Shown piece by piece: positions 47,320-58,945 of a stretch of 64,000 nt of DNA. Positions within the stretch are counted from its first letter, which is position 1; the number at the start of each line of letters is the position of its first letter. The notes under the pieces were generated by a model that worked only from the letters and a program-made list of their open reading frames with translations, ran no database searches and was not told where the DNA came from. The position numbers and the translations under genes were made by a program. The DNA comes from Nonlabens ulvanivorans (GTDB taxonomy: Bacteria; Bacteroidota; Bacteroidia; Flavobacteriales; Flavobacteriaceae), in the NCBI RefSeq assembly GCF_000755285.1, contig NZ_BBMK01000001.1:930001-994000 (forward strand), given 5' to 3'.

Positions 47320-48375
47320 TTAGCACTTTTTTGCACCTGTGCCTACTTGATCACAAATATAGTGACCATTTTGACAATATTGCGCTAATTTGCTGTTAAT
47401 CAATCCTTGCACAGCCTCATTATTTTCATGTGGATAAAGCATGTGCACGTTAGCACCAGCATCTAGTGTAAAACACACAGGTATGCCAGTCTCTTTTCTG
47501 AACGCCCATATTTCCTCGATAATCGACAGTGTTTTGGGCTTCATTAATATAAAATAAGGATGTGAGGTCATCATCATAGCATGTAATGTGAGTGCTTCAC
47601 TTTCAGTAATTTTTATAAAAGTCTCAAGATCACCTTTCTGCAACGCTTTTTTAAGAGTGGAAAGGTTCTCGTGGGCTTGTTCAAATCTCGCTTTCGCGAA
47701 AGCGTGTCCATTCATCAACTCGTGTCCTACCGTAGAACTCACCACTTTTTCACCTTTATCTACCAGTAAAATCGTGTCCTGAAAATCCTGAAAAACAGGA
47801 TGTAAATAATCGCTTTTATCAATACCGTAGTATTGCGAGCTGCCATCAACTTCTTTATGCGTTCCCCAAACTACAGCGCTACCTTTCAAGCTACGACAAG
47901 CACTTCCAGATCCCAATCGAGCTAGAAAAGAAGCCTTGTGAAAATTCATTTCCTGACCAGTAAGTGTACTCTCAAAATTCATTATACAAACTGACATGGC
48001 CGCCATACTACTAGCACTACTAGCTATTCCCGAACTATGCGGAAACGTATTATGTGTGTCTATATCAAAATGATAGTTTGCAATCCATGGGCAATAGTCA
48101 GCAATGCGTTTAAAATAAGCTTCAATTTTAGGAGCAAATTCAGGTTTAGGAGTGCCGTCATAAGAAATGCTGAAACCGTGAGTTCCTTTACTAGCAGTTA
48201 CTGTTGTAATGGTTCTACAAGCATTTAAAGTAAAACTTATCGACGGATTTGCAGGTAACTGCATGCCATATTTACCCCAATATTTTACAAGCGCAATATT
48301 AGATGGCGCTTGCCATTTTGTAGATAAATTATCTTTTAAAGTAAAATCGCATTCTAACTTAAACTGAGTTTCCAA
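47320..48375 (-). CDS. mvaD: Diphosphomevalonate decarboxylase
   Basis: 351 residues; ATP-dependent decarboxylation to isopentenyl diphosphate. APSNIALVKYWGK, the GHMP-type loop SSGIASSASSMAA and FTLDAGANVHMLYP are diagnostic. The start is TTG at 48375, 19 nt downstream of a TACCTTTG box. A palindromic repeat (47689-47704) encodes GHAFAKARFEQAHE in a helix. The VKYWGKYG motif is encoded with an unexpanded four-G run, useful as a control for the G7 anomaly. With mevalonate kinase it forms the mevalonate branch of the segment. Confidence 0.92.
   Translation of the reverse strand: METQFKLECDFTLKDNLSTKWQAPSNIALVKYWGKYGMQLPANPSISFTLNACRTITTVTASKGTHGFSISYDGTPKPEFAPKIEAYFKRIADYCPWIANYHFDIDTHNTFPHSSGIASSASSMAAMSVCIMNFESTLTGQEMNFHKASFLARLGSGSACRSLKGSAVVWGTHKEVDGSSQYYGIDKSDYLHPVFQDFQDTILLVDKGEKVVSSTVGHELMNGHAFAKARFEQAHENLSTLKKALQKGDLETFIKITESEALTLHAMMMTSHPYFILMKPKTLSIIEEIWAFRKETGIPVCFTLDAGANVHMLYPHENNEAVQGLINSKLAQYCQNGHYICDQVGTGAKKC
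47689..47704. repeat. Palindromic repeat, copy 10 (inside mvaD)
   Basis: Perfect CGCTTTCGCGAAAGCG coding A-F-A-K-A on the minus strand. Confidence 0.95.
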
Positions 48376-48393
48376 TAGTCTTGAATTAAGCTA

Positions 48394-48401
48394 CAAAGGT
48401 A
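48394..48401 (-). promoter_or_regulatory. -7 box TACCTTTG for mvaD
   Basis: CAAAGGTA on the plus strand, 19 nt upstream of the TTG start; no obvious -33 element. Confidence 0.55.
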
Positions 48402-48491
48402 AATATTTAAGAGTTTTAAAATGACAGAATAAAAAACTCCTTTCCATAGAATTACAAAGTAAGTTGAGCTAGTTGTAGACCAAGAAAGAAA

Positions 48492-49165
48492 TTAAGCCAA
48501 CAACTGCTCAAAAAATCCACCAATTTCTCTAGCTCTATCTACAAAGTGAATTTCTAGAATCCATTCTCTTTTATTACCGTTTCCATCGGGTGCAAAAAGA
48601 TTTTTATTATTCTCGGGATGGATGTAGTTCAGTTTGTTTTCGCTCTCTAGATTCTCGTGCGGGAAATGACCGATTAAATGACCGGCGATAGGACACCAAA
48701 TTCCCAGCCATATTCTGTCGCTTTTTGAACGCAATAATCATATAATGCCGCACCAGTTAGATCAGTTTGTGAGAAGTAGTAATCTCTACATTCTTGCCAG
48801 GCGGTTTCTATGTCTTTTTTTAATTTTATTTTCAGTGGATCGGTTCCTATAACATAAGTACGTCCATAGTCTGCTTCCCATTCTTCCAGTATCGGACCGA
48901 AGTCTAAAAAAACAATGTCATCTTCCTGGATTCGTAAATCTGCTGGGTTCTCGTCATAGGGATGCAAGGTGTTTGCTCCAGCTCTGACGATGCGTTTGTG
49001 CCAGTATTTTTTAATCCCAAATAGCTCATTTGCTAGTTGAAATACTTCAGTGTTTATTTCTTTTTCGGTTTTACCGGCTGCAATGATATTTCTGTTTTCT
49101 ATTTCTTGAAACAGTTGTGCTGCTTTAGCTTCGGCAGCGATGAGGTTTTTTAAAACGTCGTTCAT
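48492..49165 (-). CDS. M24-family metallopeptidase, Xaa-Pro-peptidase-like (one frameshift)
   Basis: About 224 residues after repair. Pita-bread-fold metal ligands: Asp in VFLDFG, Asp in EADYGRT, His in AGHLIGHFPHE, Glu in WILEIHFVD. It lacks the N-terminal domain of full prolidases, so it is a compact M24 protein. The frame breaks near 48691: one missing base in the GGTGTCCTATC region lets YGWEFG(V/G)PIAGHLIGH be read. The 674-nt length (remainder 2) supports one lost base. Its start codon overlaps the stop of the next minus-strand gene (ATGA). Confidence 0.82.
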
Positions 49166-49446
49166 TTTTTAAAATACTTTTTTAATAAAAATGCCATGAA
49201 TACAACCGTTAACCAAGTTGAACAACAATCTAGCAATAGATTCTTTAAATTCCAACCAGCGTTAGGAATAGAATGGTCATCTAACCGGAACTCATAATAG
49301 TAGGTAAAAGGAAAGCCAATAGTAAACTCTTTACTCAAGTTTATATCACTTAATGGAGAGTGAATATTATTAAACAATGTAAAAAATGAGATGCTGAAGA
49401 AAATCAACATAGAAAGTAATGTATAAAGTATTAGACTCTTAATCAT
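49162..49446 (-). CDS. Small two-helix membrane protein, unknown function
   Basis: 94 residues. One hydrophobic helix at the N-terminus (ILYTLLSMLIFFSISFFTLF) and one near the C-terminus (WLTVVFMAFLLKKYFKK), with a polar loop of about 40 residues between. No family recognised. It overlaps the M24 gene by 4 nt (ATGA), implying co-translation, and the coupling is the main support that it is real. Confidence 0.6.
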   Translation of the reverse strand: MIKSLILYTLLSMLIFFSISFFTLFNNIHSPLSDINLSKEFTIGFPFTYYYEFRLDDHSIPNAGWNLKNLLLDCCSTWLTVVFMAFLLKKYFKK

Positions 49447-49558
49447 TATTACTTTTTTGTGATTTTTACGACAATGCTACCAAATCTCATGGTCAATTTA
49501 AATGATCATGTGGAGTTCGATAAATAGCACAACTGACTGTAGACTAAAAGCCTAAGCG

Positions 49559-50910
49559 TTATAATATATTTTTTAATTCCTCAAAATCTAATCCGCCGTA
49601 ATTTCCACTGCTCATCATTAAAATCGCCGTGTTATTAAAATCCTGACTGAATAACCATTTTTTAAAGTCGGCAGGATCTGTTTTTACAATGAGATCATCT
49701 CTATCAAAAGACTCAAAAATTTGTAGCTCACTAATAGGTTCTAGTTTCTTAATCTCCACCGCATGCGGACTATAAAACACCACAGCAACATCGGCTGCAT
49801 CGAGTGTGTTTTTATACTGAACAAGAAACTCTGGATTCAAACTAGAGTAAGTATGTAGTTCTAGACAAGCGATAAGCTTGCGTTCTGAATATTGATTATG
49901 AACAGCTCTAGTCGTTGCTTCCACCTTGCTAGGTGAATGTGCAAAGTCTTTATAAATCACACAGTTCTCATTTTGAGCCACTTTTTCTAGACGTTTAGAA
50001 GCACCTTTAAAAGAAGCAATTGCTTCATAGAAATCATCTTCATCGATACCCATATGCTGACATATCCATTTTGCACCAGCAAGATTAGAAAGATTATGTT
50101 TCCCAAAAATCTCAATAGGCATATCGCTTCAGGAGTTTCTAGGTAAGTCGTTCCATTAATGATGGAATGAGCAGGAATAGAGTAGGCGTGTTTACGAGTA
50201 GGTTTGGTCGCTGCCTCCGCAATCGTTTTTACGGCTTCATCGTCCTCGTTGTAAACAAGGATACTTCCATCTCGCATACATTCTACAAATTCTGAAAACT
50301 GACTTAAGTAATTTTCCCAAGTTGGAAATACATTAATGTGGTCCCAAGCAATTCCAGAGATCAGAGCAATATTAGGTTGGTATAAATGAAATTTAGGTCT
50401 ACGATCTATAGGGCTTGATAAATACTCATCACCTTCTAGAATCATAAATTCATTATCATCTGTAAGATGCACCATGGTTTCAAAACCTTCTAATTGTGCA
50501 CCTACCATATAATCTACCTCACGATCGTGATAATGCATCACGTGCAGTATCATAGAAGTAATCGTTGTTTTTCCATGAGAACCACCTATAACAACACGTG
50601 TTTTATTTTTAGACTGCTCATATAAATACTCTGGATAGCTATATATTTTTAAACCTAGTTCTTGAGCCTTCAATAACTCAGGATTATCAGCTTTTGCATG
50701 CATGCCTAAAATGACCGCATCTAGGTCAGTATTAATGTTTTCTGAATTCCATCCCATTTGTTCCGGTAGCAAGCCGTATTTGTCCAATCTGGATTTACTA
50801 GGTTCAAAAATGGTATCGTCACTACCAGTAACCTGGTAACCTTTATGATGTAACGCAAGAGCGAGATTGTGCATGGCACTGCCGCCTATTGCGATAAAAT
50901 GTAAGCGCAT
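49559..50910 (-). CDS. mpl: UDP-N-acetylmuramate:L-alanyl-gamma-D-glutamyl-meso-DAP ligase (one frameshift)
   Basis: Mur-ligase family enzyme for murein tripeptide recycling. N-terminal HFIAIGGSAMHNLALALHHKG, ATP loop GGSHGKTTITSM, EGDEYLSSPIDRRPKF, then IEIFGKHNLSNLAGA and FKGASKRLE. The frames meet near 50121-50128: one missing G (GAAGCGAT should be GAAGGCGAT) gives ETPEGDMPIEIFGKHN. The 1352-nt length (remainder 2) agrees. Flavobacteria usually carry this gene intact, so the break is probably in the sequence only. Confidence 0.9.
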
Positions 50911-50984
50911 AATAAGTAACTTTATAAGACGTAAAGCTACTAATAAAAGGCTGGAATGACTAAGGAATGGAGTGCTTTATGAGC

Positions 50985-51742
50985 TTAATCACCTACTAGA
51001 TCATGATCTTTCTTAAGTCTAGAGATTTCTTCTAACAAACTGGATTCTTTATGAGCTGCATAAGCATCCTGTAATGTGATCAAAGCTTTGAGATACTCTT
51101 TAGTCTTTTTCTCATAAAGTGAAGCCAGTTTTTTATAAGTGGTAAGAGAACCGCCTATTTCTATGGCTTTTTTATAACATTTCTCTGCAGCGCGATATTC
51201 TTTATCATACTCTTCAATATAACCTTGGGCTAGATGACCATCTACTGGTGATATTTTTAAAAGCTCATCTGCATATTTACGACTGGTTCTTAATGATCCA
51301 CCTACAATTCCTGGTAACTCACAATATAATTGCACCAGTGCCCATCTAGCCTCTACATGATTAGCATCTAAATTAGCTGCTTTTTTAAGATGAAATTTAA
51401 TATCGTCCAGGTAACCCAACGCCTCAAGTTTGAGCTTTCTTTAGCGTGTAGGCCTAAAGTGCCACCATATAGAAAGTGGTAATCTGCATTAGTACTATCT
51501 AAATCTAGTAATTTTTTATAGTAAGGATAAGCCTTTTCATATCTTTTTGCATAAGATTCAATATCACCCAGGCGACGTAATATTACTGCATCCTTTGAGT
51601 TGTCTTGCAATAAAGATTTATATATGGGCTTTGCTGCTTCATATTGCTCAGAGTTAAATAATAATTCCGCTTTCGCGAAAGCGTCTTGACTCCAACCCAT
51701 TGCACTGCACAACAGTAATATGATAAAAAACATTTTTTTCAT
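50985..51742 (-). CDS. Secreted TPR-repeat protein (one frameshift)
   Basis: About 252 residues: signal peptide MKKMFFIILLLCSAMGWS, then five or six tetratricopeptide units (SEQYEAAKPIYKSLLQ, KRYEKAYPYYKKLLDLD, EARWALVQLYCEL, DKEYRAAEKCYKKAIEIG). The frame breaks near 51425: a missing base turns SSNLEALGYLDDIKFHLKK into a stop; the 758-nt length (remainder 2) agrees. The palindrome (51668-51683) codes DAFAKAELLFN straight after the signal peptide. Likely a periplasmic scaffold. Confidence 0.8.
51668..51683. repeat. Palindromic repeat, copy 11 (inside the TPR gene)
   Basis: Perfect CGCTTTCGCGAAAGCG coding A-F-A-K-A at the mature N-terminus of the TPR protein. Confidence 0.95.
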
Positions 51743-51884
51743 GCTCTAAATTTATCAAAAAGTGAGCCAATGCAATGAATAGAGTTGTTAAAATAGATTT
51801 TCCTAATTCAAATGGCTATTTCCCTCATTATAGATTGTAAAATGGTATGAACTATGTGTAGATTTATACAAGATTTAAAGAATT

Positions 51885-54800
51885 ATGAAACCTAACTACT
51901 ACATCACCGCTATTTTAATATTGTTTGCGATGCAACAAGGTATTGCACAAAATTTTTATATCGATAAATGGCGCGAGGTAGAGCAATTTGAATTACAGGA
52001 TAGAATTGAAGATGCTACTCAAGTGGTAGATGAAATTTATAAATATGCACGTCGCAAAAAAGATAAAGACCAATACATAAAAGTTTTTCTTTTTAAGTCT
52101 AAGTATCAATTAATAAACGAAGAAGAGGCACAGTATAAGATTATAGGCGAGTTGGATAAAATGATTCAAGAAGCAAGTTTTCCTAATCGCAATATTTATA
52201 ATGGCATAAGAGCAAAACTACTAGATGACTATGCGCGCAGTAATCAATGGCAGATAAGAAATAGAACTGCAGTAGATACTGATGATGTAGATTTTAAAAC
52301 CTGGGATGTTACAAAATTTTATAGTGAAGTGCATAAAAGTTACCAGGCCTCTTTGGAACAGCCAGAGAAATTAGTTAAGATTCCGCTTAGTGATTACAGT
52401 GCTATCATAGGTCCCATGGCGCCAGCTCGTTTTTTGAGACCTAGCTTTTTGGATATACTATCGCATCAGGCTCTAAACTTTTATAAAAGCGGCTATTTCA
52501 ACCTTACAAAACCCAAAGAGGAGTTTGCTATTACTAAAGAAAATGCTTTTCTCAACACAACAAATTTATTGAAGTTAAAACGACCAGCTGGAGACACCGT
52601 TTTTTCAAAATATGATGTGATGCAGCAGTATGCACATCTAGAAGCAATGCATTTAAAATCAAACAATGAGGCTGCTTTTATTCATGTCATTACTGATCGA
52701 TTATGGTATGCACAAAATCAGCTAGGAGCTTATCAGATTTATGAGGACTATGAAAAAGAACTTCAAAGTATAATAACATCTTATGATACTAATCCAGCAG
52801 TTACCGAGGCTTATTATTATCTAGCTTTATATCATCAAAATCTAAGTAATCAGGTAGGTGAAGAACAGCAGTATAGTCATAGACAGAAAGCTATTCAATT
52901 AGTTAATAAGGCTATTGATTTATATCCTAAATCCTATGGAGCTGCGTTGTGCGAGCAGTTGAAAAGTCAGATGTATCAATCGAGCATCAATGTTCAGGTA
53001 GAAGATTTAATTATTCCCAATAGGCCACATCGTGGAGTAGTGAGTTATAGCAATGTAGAACAGATTGATTTATACTACATTAAAGTCTCTATGGATGAAT
53101 ATTTGAGAGATTTAAGATTTGCAGACAGTTTGAATCAAGAGTTTATTAATAAAGCTATTAATTCTCAAAATATAGTTCATAAAGAATCTATTCAACTACC
53201 CAAAGGCGATGATACTTTTAGTCATACCTATGAATATGTTGCACCAGCCATTGAAAAAGGTCGTTATGTGGTGATGGCAAAGTGTAATGCAAATGATGAA
53301 TTTAAATTCGCACATACTTTTATAACAGTGACTAATCTGACGTTGTTTAAAAAAGATAGCGATGAGGGAACGGAACTATTAGTTAAGAATAGAACTAGTG
53401 GTAGAGCAGTAGAAGGAGCAACTGTAAAAGTTACTTTTAATGAATCGACTAGTAGTTTCAGGACAGATTTTAATGGTAATGTAGTTTATAATGTTAGAAG
53501 TATAAGAGGAAATCAAAATGTCATCATCAGTAAAAATGGAGATAGTCTGTCTACCAACTATTATGCTTACTATAGAGATAAAAATAACAGTGTTGTAGAT
53601 AAAGATCTGTTTAATGTAAAGACATTTACTTACCTAGATCGAGCCATTTACAGACCTGGACAAAAGGTTTATTTTAAAGCGATTCTATTAAAGAAAAAAG
53701 AAAGTGAAAAGCAATCGAGTGTTGTGCATGATGAGCTGCTAGAGGTCTATGCTGAGGACGTCAATGGAACAGAGATTTATAGGACTAAGTTAAAGACCAA
53801 TGAATATGGAAGTATCCATGGATCTTTTGAGATTCCTCTAGATGTGCTTACCGGAGAATTTACTCTATATATTGACGAGCCAGATGAAGAAACAGCGTTT
53901 TATAATACAGTAGATGATTGGGAAGATGGTGAAATCAACTTTAAAGTAGAGGAATACAAACGTCCCACTTTTGAAGTAGATTTTGATGAAATCACAGAAA
54001 CTTACAAGTTGGGTGATAGTGTTACGGTTTCCGGATTTGGGAAAGCCTTTTTGGGTAGTAATGTAACTAACGCAACAGTAACCTATAAAGTAATAAGAAG
54101 CTATAATTATGCAAGATGGCGTAGTGGTTATTACGGGAATAATGAAAAAGTGATTTTACAAGGAGAAACCACCACAGATGCAGATGGCGTTTTTAAAATC
54201 AAGTTTCTAGCAGAAAACGATAAAGAGGCAGATTCTAAATTCAAACCTATTTACAGTTATAAAATAGAAGCTGAAGTTACTGATGTAAATGGAGAAACGA
54301 GAACGGCTACTACCAAAATGAGAGTAGGAACTAACGCTATTCAAATTGAATCTCAATTACCCTATCAATTTACAACAGAATCAAACACTTTAAAAGTAGG
54401 CGTTAAAAACTTGAACGGTCAGTTTGTTAATGGGAAACTCATCGTAGAAATGCGCAAGCATCCGCAAGCATCTCATGTTATAATTGCATCAGGATTACCG
54501 CAAGCCGAGTTTCAAGAAGTAGATGATAAGACCTACCGCAACACATTCCCATATGCCGAATTAAGAAAAGACGAAATTGAAACCGACTGGGAAAAAGCAC
54601 CTATCATATTTAGAAAAGAGATCACTACCGATTCATTGACTACAATAGAGATTCCCATTAATAAAAATTGGGATAATGGATCTTATTATGTTTACATAAG
54701 AGCTGTAGAATTGGAACAGAGTTTGATAATGAAGATGATGTAGTAGATTCTAGAGTAGAAAAAAGTCTTTGGGCAAATCTGGATCTACCATTACAGCCAG

Positions 54801-57800
54801 AACTTATTTCTAGTTATGGCGAGTTCACTAAAGAGGCCGCAGTATTCAACATGTATACTTCTATGGATGGAGTTTATGCAACACTATCTGTTTGGACAGA
54901 TCAAGAAATGGTTGAAGAAAAACTCATTTTCCTGAAAAAAGGAAAAACAGAATTAAAATATCCATGGTCTCAAATTAACGGAAAGCAAATAAGTATTCAA
55001 TTACAAGTTCAAAAAGAAAATGGATTTGAACAAACTAATACGTCTACAATAGAAAAACCAGTAGATCCAGTAGCTCAATATCAAATCAAAACACAAAGCT
55101 TTAGAAATAAATTACAACCTGGTGGCGAAGAAACTTGGTCATTTACCATAAAAGATGATAATCAAATTCCTATGCAGGCTGAGGTGCTAGCGAGTATGTA
55201 TGATAAGAGTCTGGATGAGTTTGCAACGGCAAATTGGAATGCGCCATTTATTAGAAATAATCAGTATTCTTTTTCTCCTAGTCTTTATCAAAACACTTCT
55301 TATAATAGATCTCAATCGCTCTATGTTCAGTTTCCTAGAGCTAGTTTTAATACTTCTCTTGCCTATGATCAGATTTATTATTTTGATTTATCATTTAATA
55401 ATAGGAACTATAACGCGAGCTATAAAAACTCCTTGCTCAATAAGATAATAGAAGCTGGAGAAGAAAAAGGTTTTGTAACAGGTAAAATTACTGATATAAA
55501 TGGCAATCCATTATATGGAACTTTAGTTGTTGTTAAAGGCACAAAAATTGGCGCGCTAGTTGGAGCAAATGGACTTTACAAAATAAAAGCCAACATTAAT
55601 GATGTACTAGTTTTTAACCATGAGTTTCACAAACCTGTAGAAATTAAAATTAAAAAAGCAGGAATTATTAATGCCGTTTTAGCTGCTGATTTAAACAGCT
55701 CGAGTGATTATATCAATAATGATGTTTTCTTCACTATAAATAGAAGCAGTCGCGGTTATGGTTATTTCAACGACTTCAATTATTACAGAGGAAATGCTTA
55801 CACTAAAACTAAGATAGGTGCTGACGGTATGATTGCTATCATTGATTCTAATGCCATTGCTTATGATACTTTGTCAAACGGAAAACTTATAGCTAGAGCA
55901 TTGCCTGGTGACATCATATTTGCCGAAAACGAAGATTATTTAAGGACTAACTTCACTGGAGCCGATAAAAGAGAATTTAGAGATAGTGATATTAACAATG
56001 AGAGTTCAAGAGTATATAGTTCTTATCGAGGAAGAAAAAAATATCCAAATGATAGACCTTACGCAAGCCTAACCCAAACTCTCCAAGGTCAAGTTCCAGG
56101 TCTTGAAGTTCAAGAAATGGCAACTTCGGCTGGCGCAAATGCCTTGGTCCAAATTAGAGGAGCAGCTTTATCAAACGGAAATAACAAACCATTAATTATA
56201 GTTGATGGAGTACCAGTAGATGAAGATTTTTTTAGTGGATTGAATCCTAATGATATTTTTGAAACTGCCATATTAAAAGATGCTGCAGCATCTTCTATTT
56301 ATGGTAATCGTGGTGCAAATGGAGTCATCATCATCTCTACTAAAGAAGGCGTAACTACAAATGATTTAGTACTACGAGAAATGAATCTCAATAATGTTCA
56401 AGCTCGTAAAAACCTCCAAGAAACCGCTTTCTTTTTACCTGAATTAAGAACTGATCAAGATGGAAATCTTAAATTTTCATTCACTTCTCCAGAGGCATTA
56501 ACCCAATGGAAATTGCGACTGCTAGCGCACGATAAAAAAGGGAAAACAGCACAATTAGAACAACTGGTGGTGACACAAAAGGAACTCAACGTTATTCCTA
56601 ATGCGCCACGTTTTTTAAGAGAAACAGACACGATTCGGTTTTCTACTAAAATCGCCAACCTGTCTGACGCTGCTATGGATGGAACGGCAAGATTACAACT
56701 CTTTGACGCCATGACTATGAAAGCGATTGATGCAGAGTTAGGTAATGTCAATAACACTAGAGATTTTACCATAGAAAAAGGTGGCAACACCTCTGTAAAC
56801 TGGACTTTTAGAATTCCGCTAGGGACGCAAGCGGTTACTTATCGCGTGGTAGCTGCTGCAGGAAACTTTTCTGATGGTGAGGAGAATACCTTGCCAGTTC
56901 TTTCTAACCGCATGCTCGTAAGTGAATCGAGAGCTTTATGGGTGCGTGCTGGCGAGACTAAAACAGCCGTTATGGACAACTTGTTAGAGAGCGATTCTGG
57001 TACGATGGCGCATCATCAAATGGTGTTTGAATACACTTCTAATCCGTCGTGGTATGCGATTAAATCATTGCCTTATTTGATGGAATATGAGCATGAATGT
57101 GCAGAGCAAACTTTTTCTCGCTACTATGCAAACGCTATGGCACATCACATTTTAACGAGTAATCCTAAGGTGAAAACGGTGTTTGATAGTTGGGCACAAA
57201 ACGGCACCAATGTTAGTGCACTTGAGAAAAATGAGGAGTTAAAAACAGTGATGTTATCGCACACGCCATGGCTGCGTGATGCACAAAGTGAAGCGCAAAA
57301 ACAACAGCGACTCGCCACATTATTTGACCTGGCCGAAACTGCCAAACAGAAAAAGAAAACACTTGCAAAATTAGAGAAGCTACAAGGTGATTCTGGTGGT
57401 TTCCCATGGTTTAATGGTGGATATACTAATGAGTATATCACGCGTCACATTGCCGCTGGATTAGGTCACATGAAAAAATTAGGTATTAAAAATGATGATA
57501 CGCCACAAACCGATCGCATGTATCAAAATGCGATTGATGCACTGGATACGGAATGGAAAAAAAGATTCAATCGCTATCTAGAAAACCATCAAACACTCAA
57601 AGATTATAGTTATGGAAATGCGTTTTGGCATTATCAATATGCGAGAAGTTTTAATGTTGCTAGTATTGAAAAGGATGATAAATTGTTGCAGGAAGCTGTA
57701 GGGTACGCTTTCGCGAAAGCAGAAAAAGAATATTCCTCACAGCCACTATATACTAAGTTGCTTATGGCCATCACTCTGCACCGCAACGGCAAAACTGAGT

Positions 57801-58742
57801 TAGCCAGCTCTATCCTAGAAGGTTTAAAACAAACTGCCGTTAAAAGCGATGAAAATGGCATGTACTGGAAAGAAAATAAAAATAGCTGGTACTGGTACAG
57901 TAGCGATATCGAGACGCAAGCACTTGCCATAGAAGCATTTCAAGAAGTTACTGCCGATTTAAATAGTGTCGAAGAACTCAAAATATGGTTGCTTAAAAAC
58001 AAAAGAACAAACCAGTGGAAATCCACAAAAGCAACTGCCGATGCGACTTATGCATTATTGTTACAAGGCGGCAAATGGCTGGACGTTCAAGAAAATAATA
58101 AAATCACATGGGGGAAATAAACCGTTACCGGTGGAAAAAATGAAAGCGGTAGAAAAAGAAGCTGGAACTGGTTACTTTAAAATCACTATGAATGCGCCTG
58201 AGGTTTATAAGGAACTGGCAACGGTAACGGTAAAAAACAAGAGTGATGTAACAGGTTATGGTGCGCTGTACTGGCAGTATTTTGAAGATCTAGATAAGAT
58301 TAAAGTAGATGATGATTTGCCTTTATCTGTAAAGAAAAAACTCTTCAAAAAAGTAATGACCGATAGTGGAGAGAAGCTAGATGAAATCACCGCACAGGAT
58401 CCTTTAAAAATAGGAGATTTAATAACAGTCAGACTCATCATAAAAACAAATGCTGATATGGATTTTGTCCATTTAAAAGATATGCGTGCGAGTGGTTTTG
58501 AGCCAGTAGATGTGATTTCAAAATATAAATGGCAAGATGGATTAGGCTATTATCAAAGCACTAAAGATATAGCAACGCATTTCTTTTTTGATCAGATGAA
58601 TAAAGGAACTTATGTTTTTGAATACGACGTGCGAGCAAACAACGCAGGACATTTCTCTAATGGAATTACACAAATAGAATGTATGTATGCTCCAGAATTC
58701 TCTAGTCATAGTGAAGGAATGAGAGTGAAAATTGAGAAATAA
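51885..58742 (+). CDS. Giant alpha-2-macroglobulin-family protein with internal TonB plug domain (two frameshifts)
   Basis: About 2285 residues. Signal peptide; N-terminal helical region; MG2-type domains (RAIYRPGQKVYFKAILLKK, 53640 on). Inserted after them are a carboxypeptidase-like repeat (GKITDINGNPLYGTLVVVKG, about 55480-55690) and a TonB-receptor plug (TLQGQVPGLEV ... PLIIVDGVP ... AAASSIYGNRGANGVIII, about 56050-56345), with no beta-barrel. The A2M core follows (TAFFLPELRTDQDG), with a thioester-type CAEQ at 57098-57109 and MG10. The frame breaks at AA 54709-54710 (one A short) and at GGGGG 58110-58114 (one G extra); together they cancel in length. Expected at the envelope, possibly as a protease trap. 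Confidence 0.85.
57706..57720. repeat. Palindromic repeat, copy 12 (inside the A2M gene)
   Basis: CGCTTTCGCGAAAGC, perfect 14-nt core, coding Y-A-F-A-K-A-E in the C-terminal helical domain. Confidence 0.93.
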
Positions 58743-58769
58743 TTTTAAAACATCTAAAAAATAAAAGTA

Positions 58770-58860
58770 ACATGAACTTCGACGTCACATTTCGAGTGCC
58801 TTAATGCTCACTTAATTGAACTTAAAGTGTCACGCTGAGTAAGTGGAAGAGCAGTTTGAA
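58770..58860. repeat. Possible degenerate intergenic repeat
   Basis: ACTTCGACGTCACATT on the left and GTGTCACGCTGAG on the right resemble halves of the TTCGAC/GTCACGCTGAG type intergenic repeats seen in many flavobacterial genomes. Only one decayed copy is here, so the call rests on memory of the motif. Confidence 0.3.
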
Positions 58861-58913
58861 AAATAATTTTTAGATTGACTAACGGTGCTTTTAAAATTAT
58901 AAAATGAATTTTT

Positions 58914-58945
58914 CACCTAATCACCTAATCACCTAATCACCTAAT
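58914..58945. repeat. 8-bp tandem repeat (CACCTAAT)x4
   Basis: Four exact copies of CACCTAAT directly abutting the stop codon of the minus-strand gene at 58946. A short array that could vary in copy number. Confidence 0.9.

Noticed and set aside
55200-55448. Hydrophobic 82-codon frame inside the A2M gene
   Set aside because: It overlaps well-conserved A2M sequence in a different frame, and its hydrophobicity is explained by the codon bias of the host gene.
58914-58945. CRISPR array
   Set aside because: Units are 8 bp and contiguous without spacers, and no cas genes are near.
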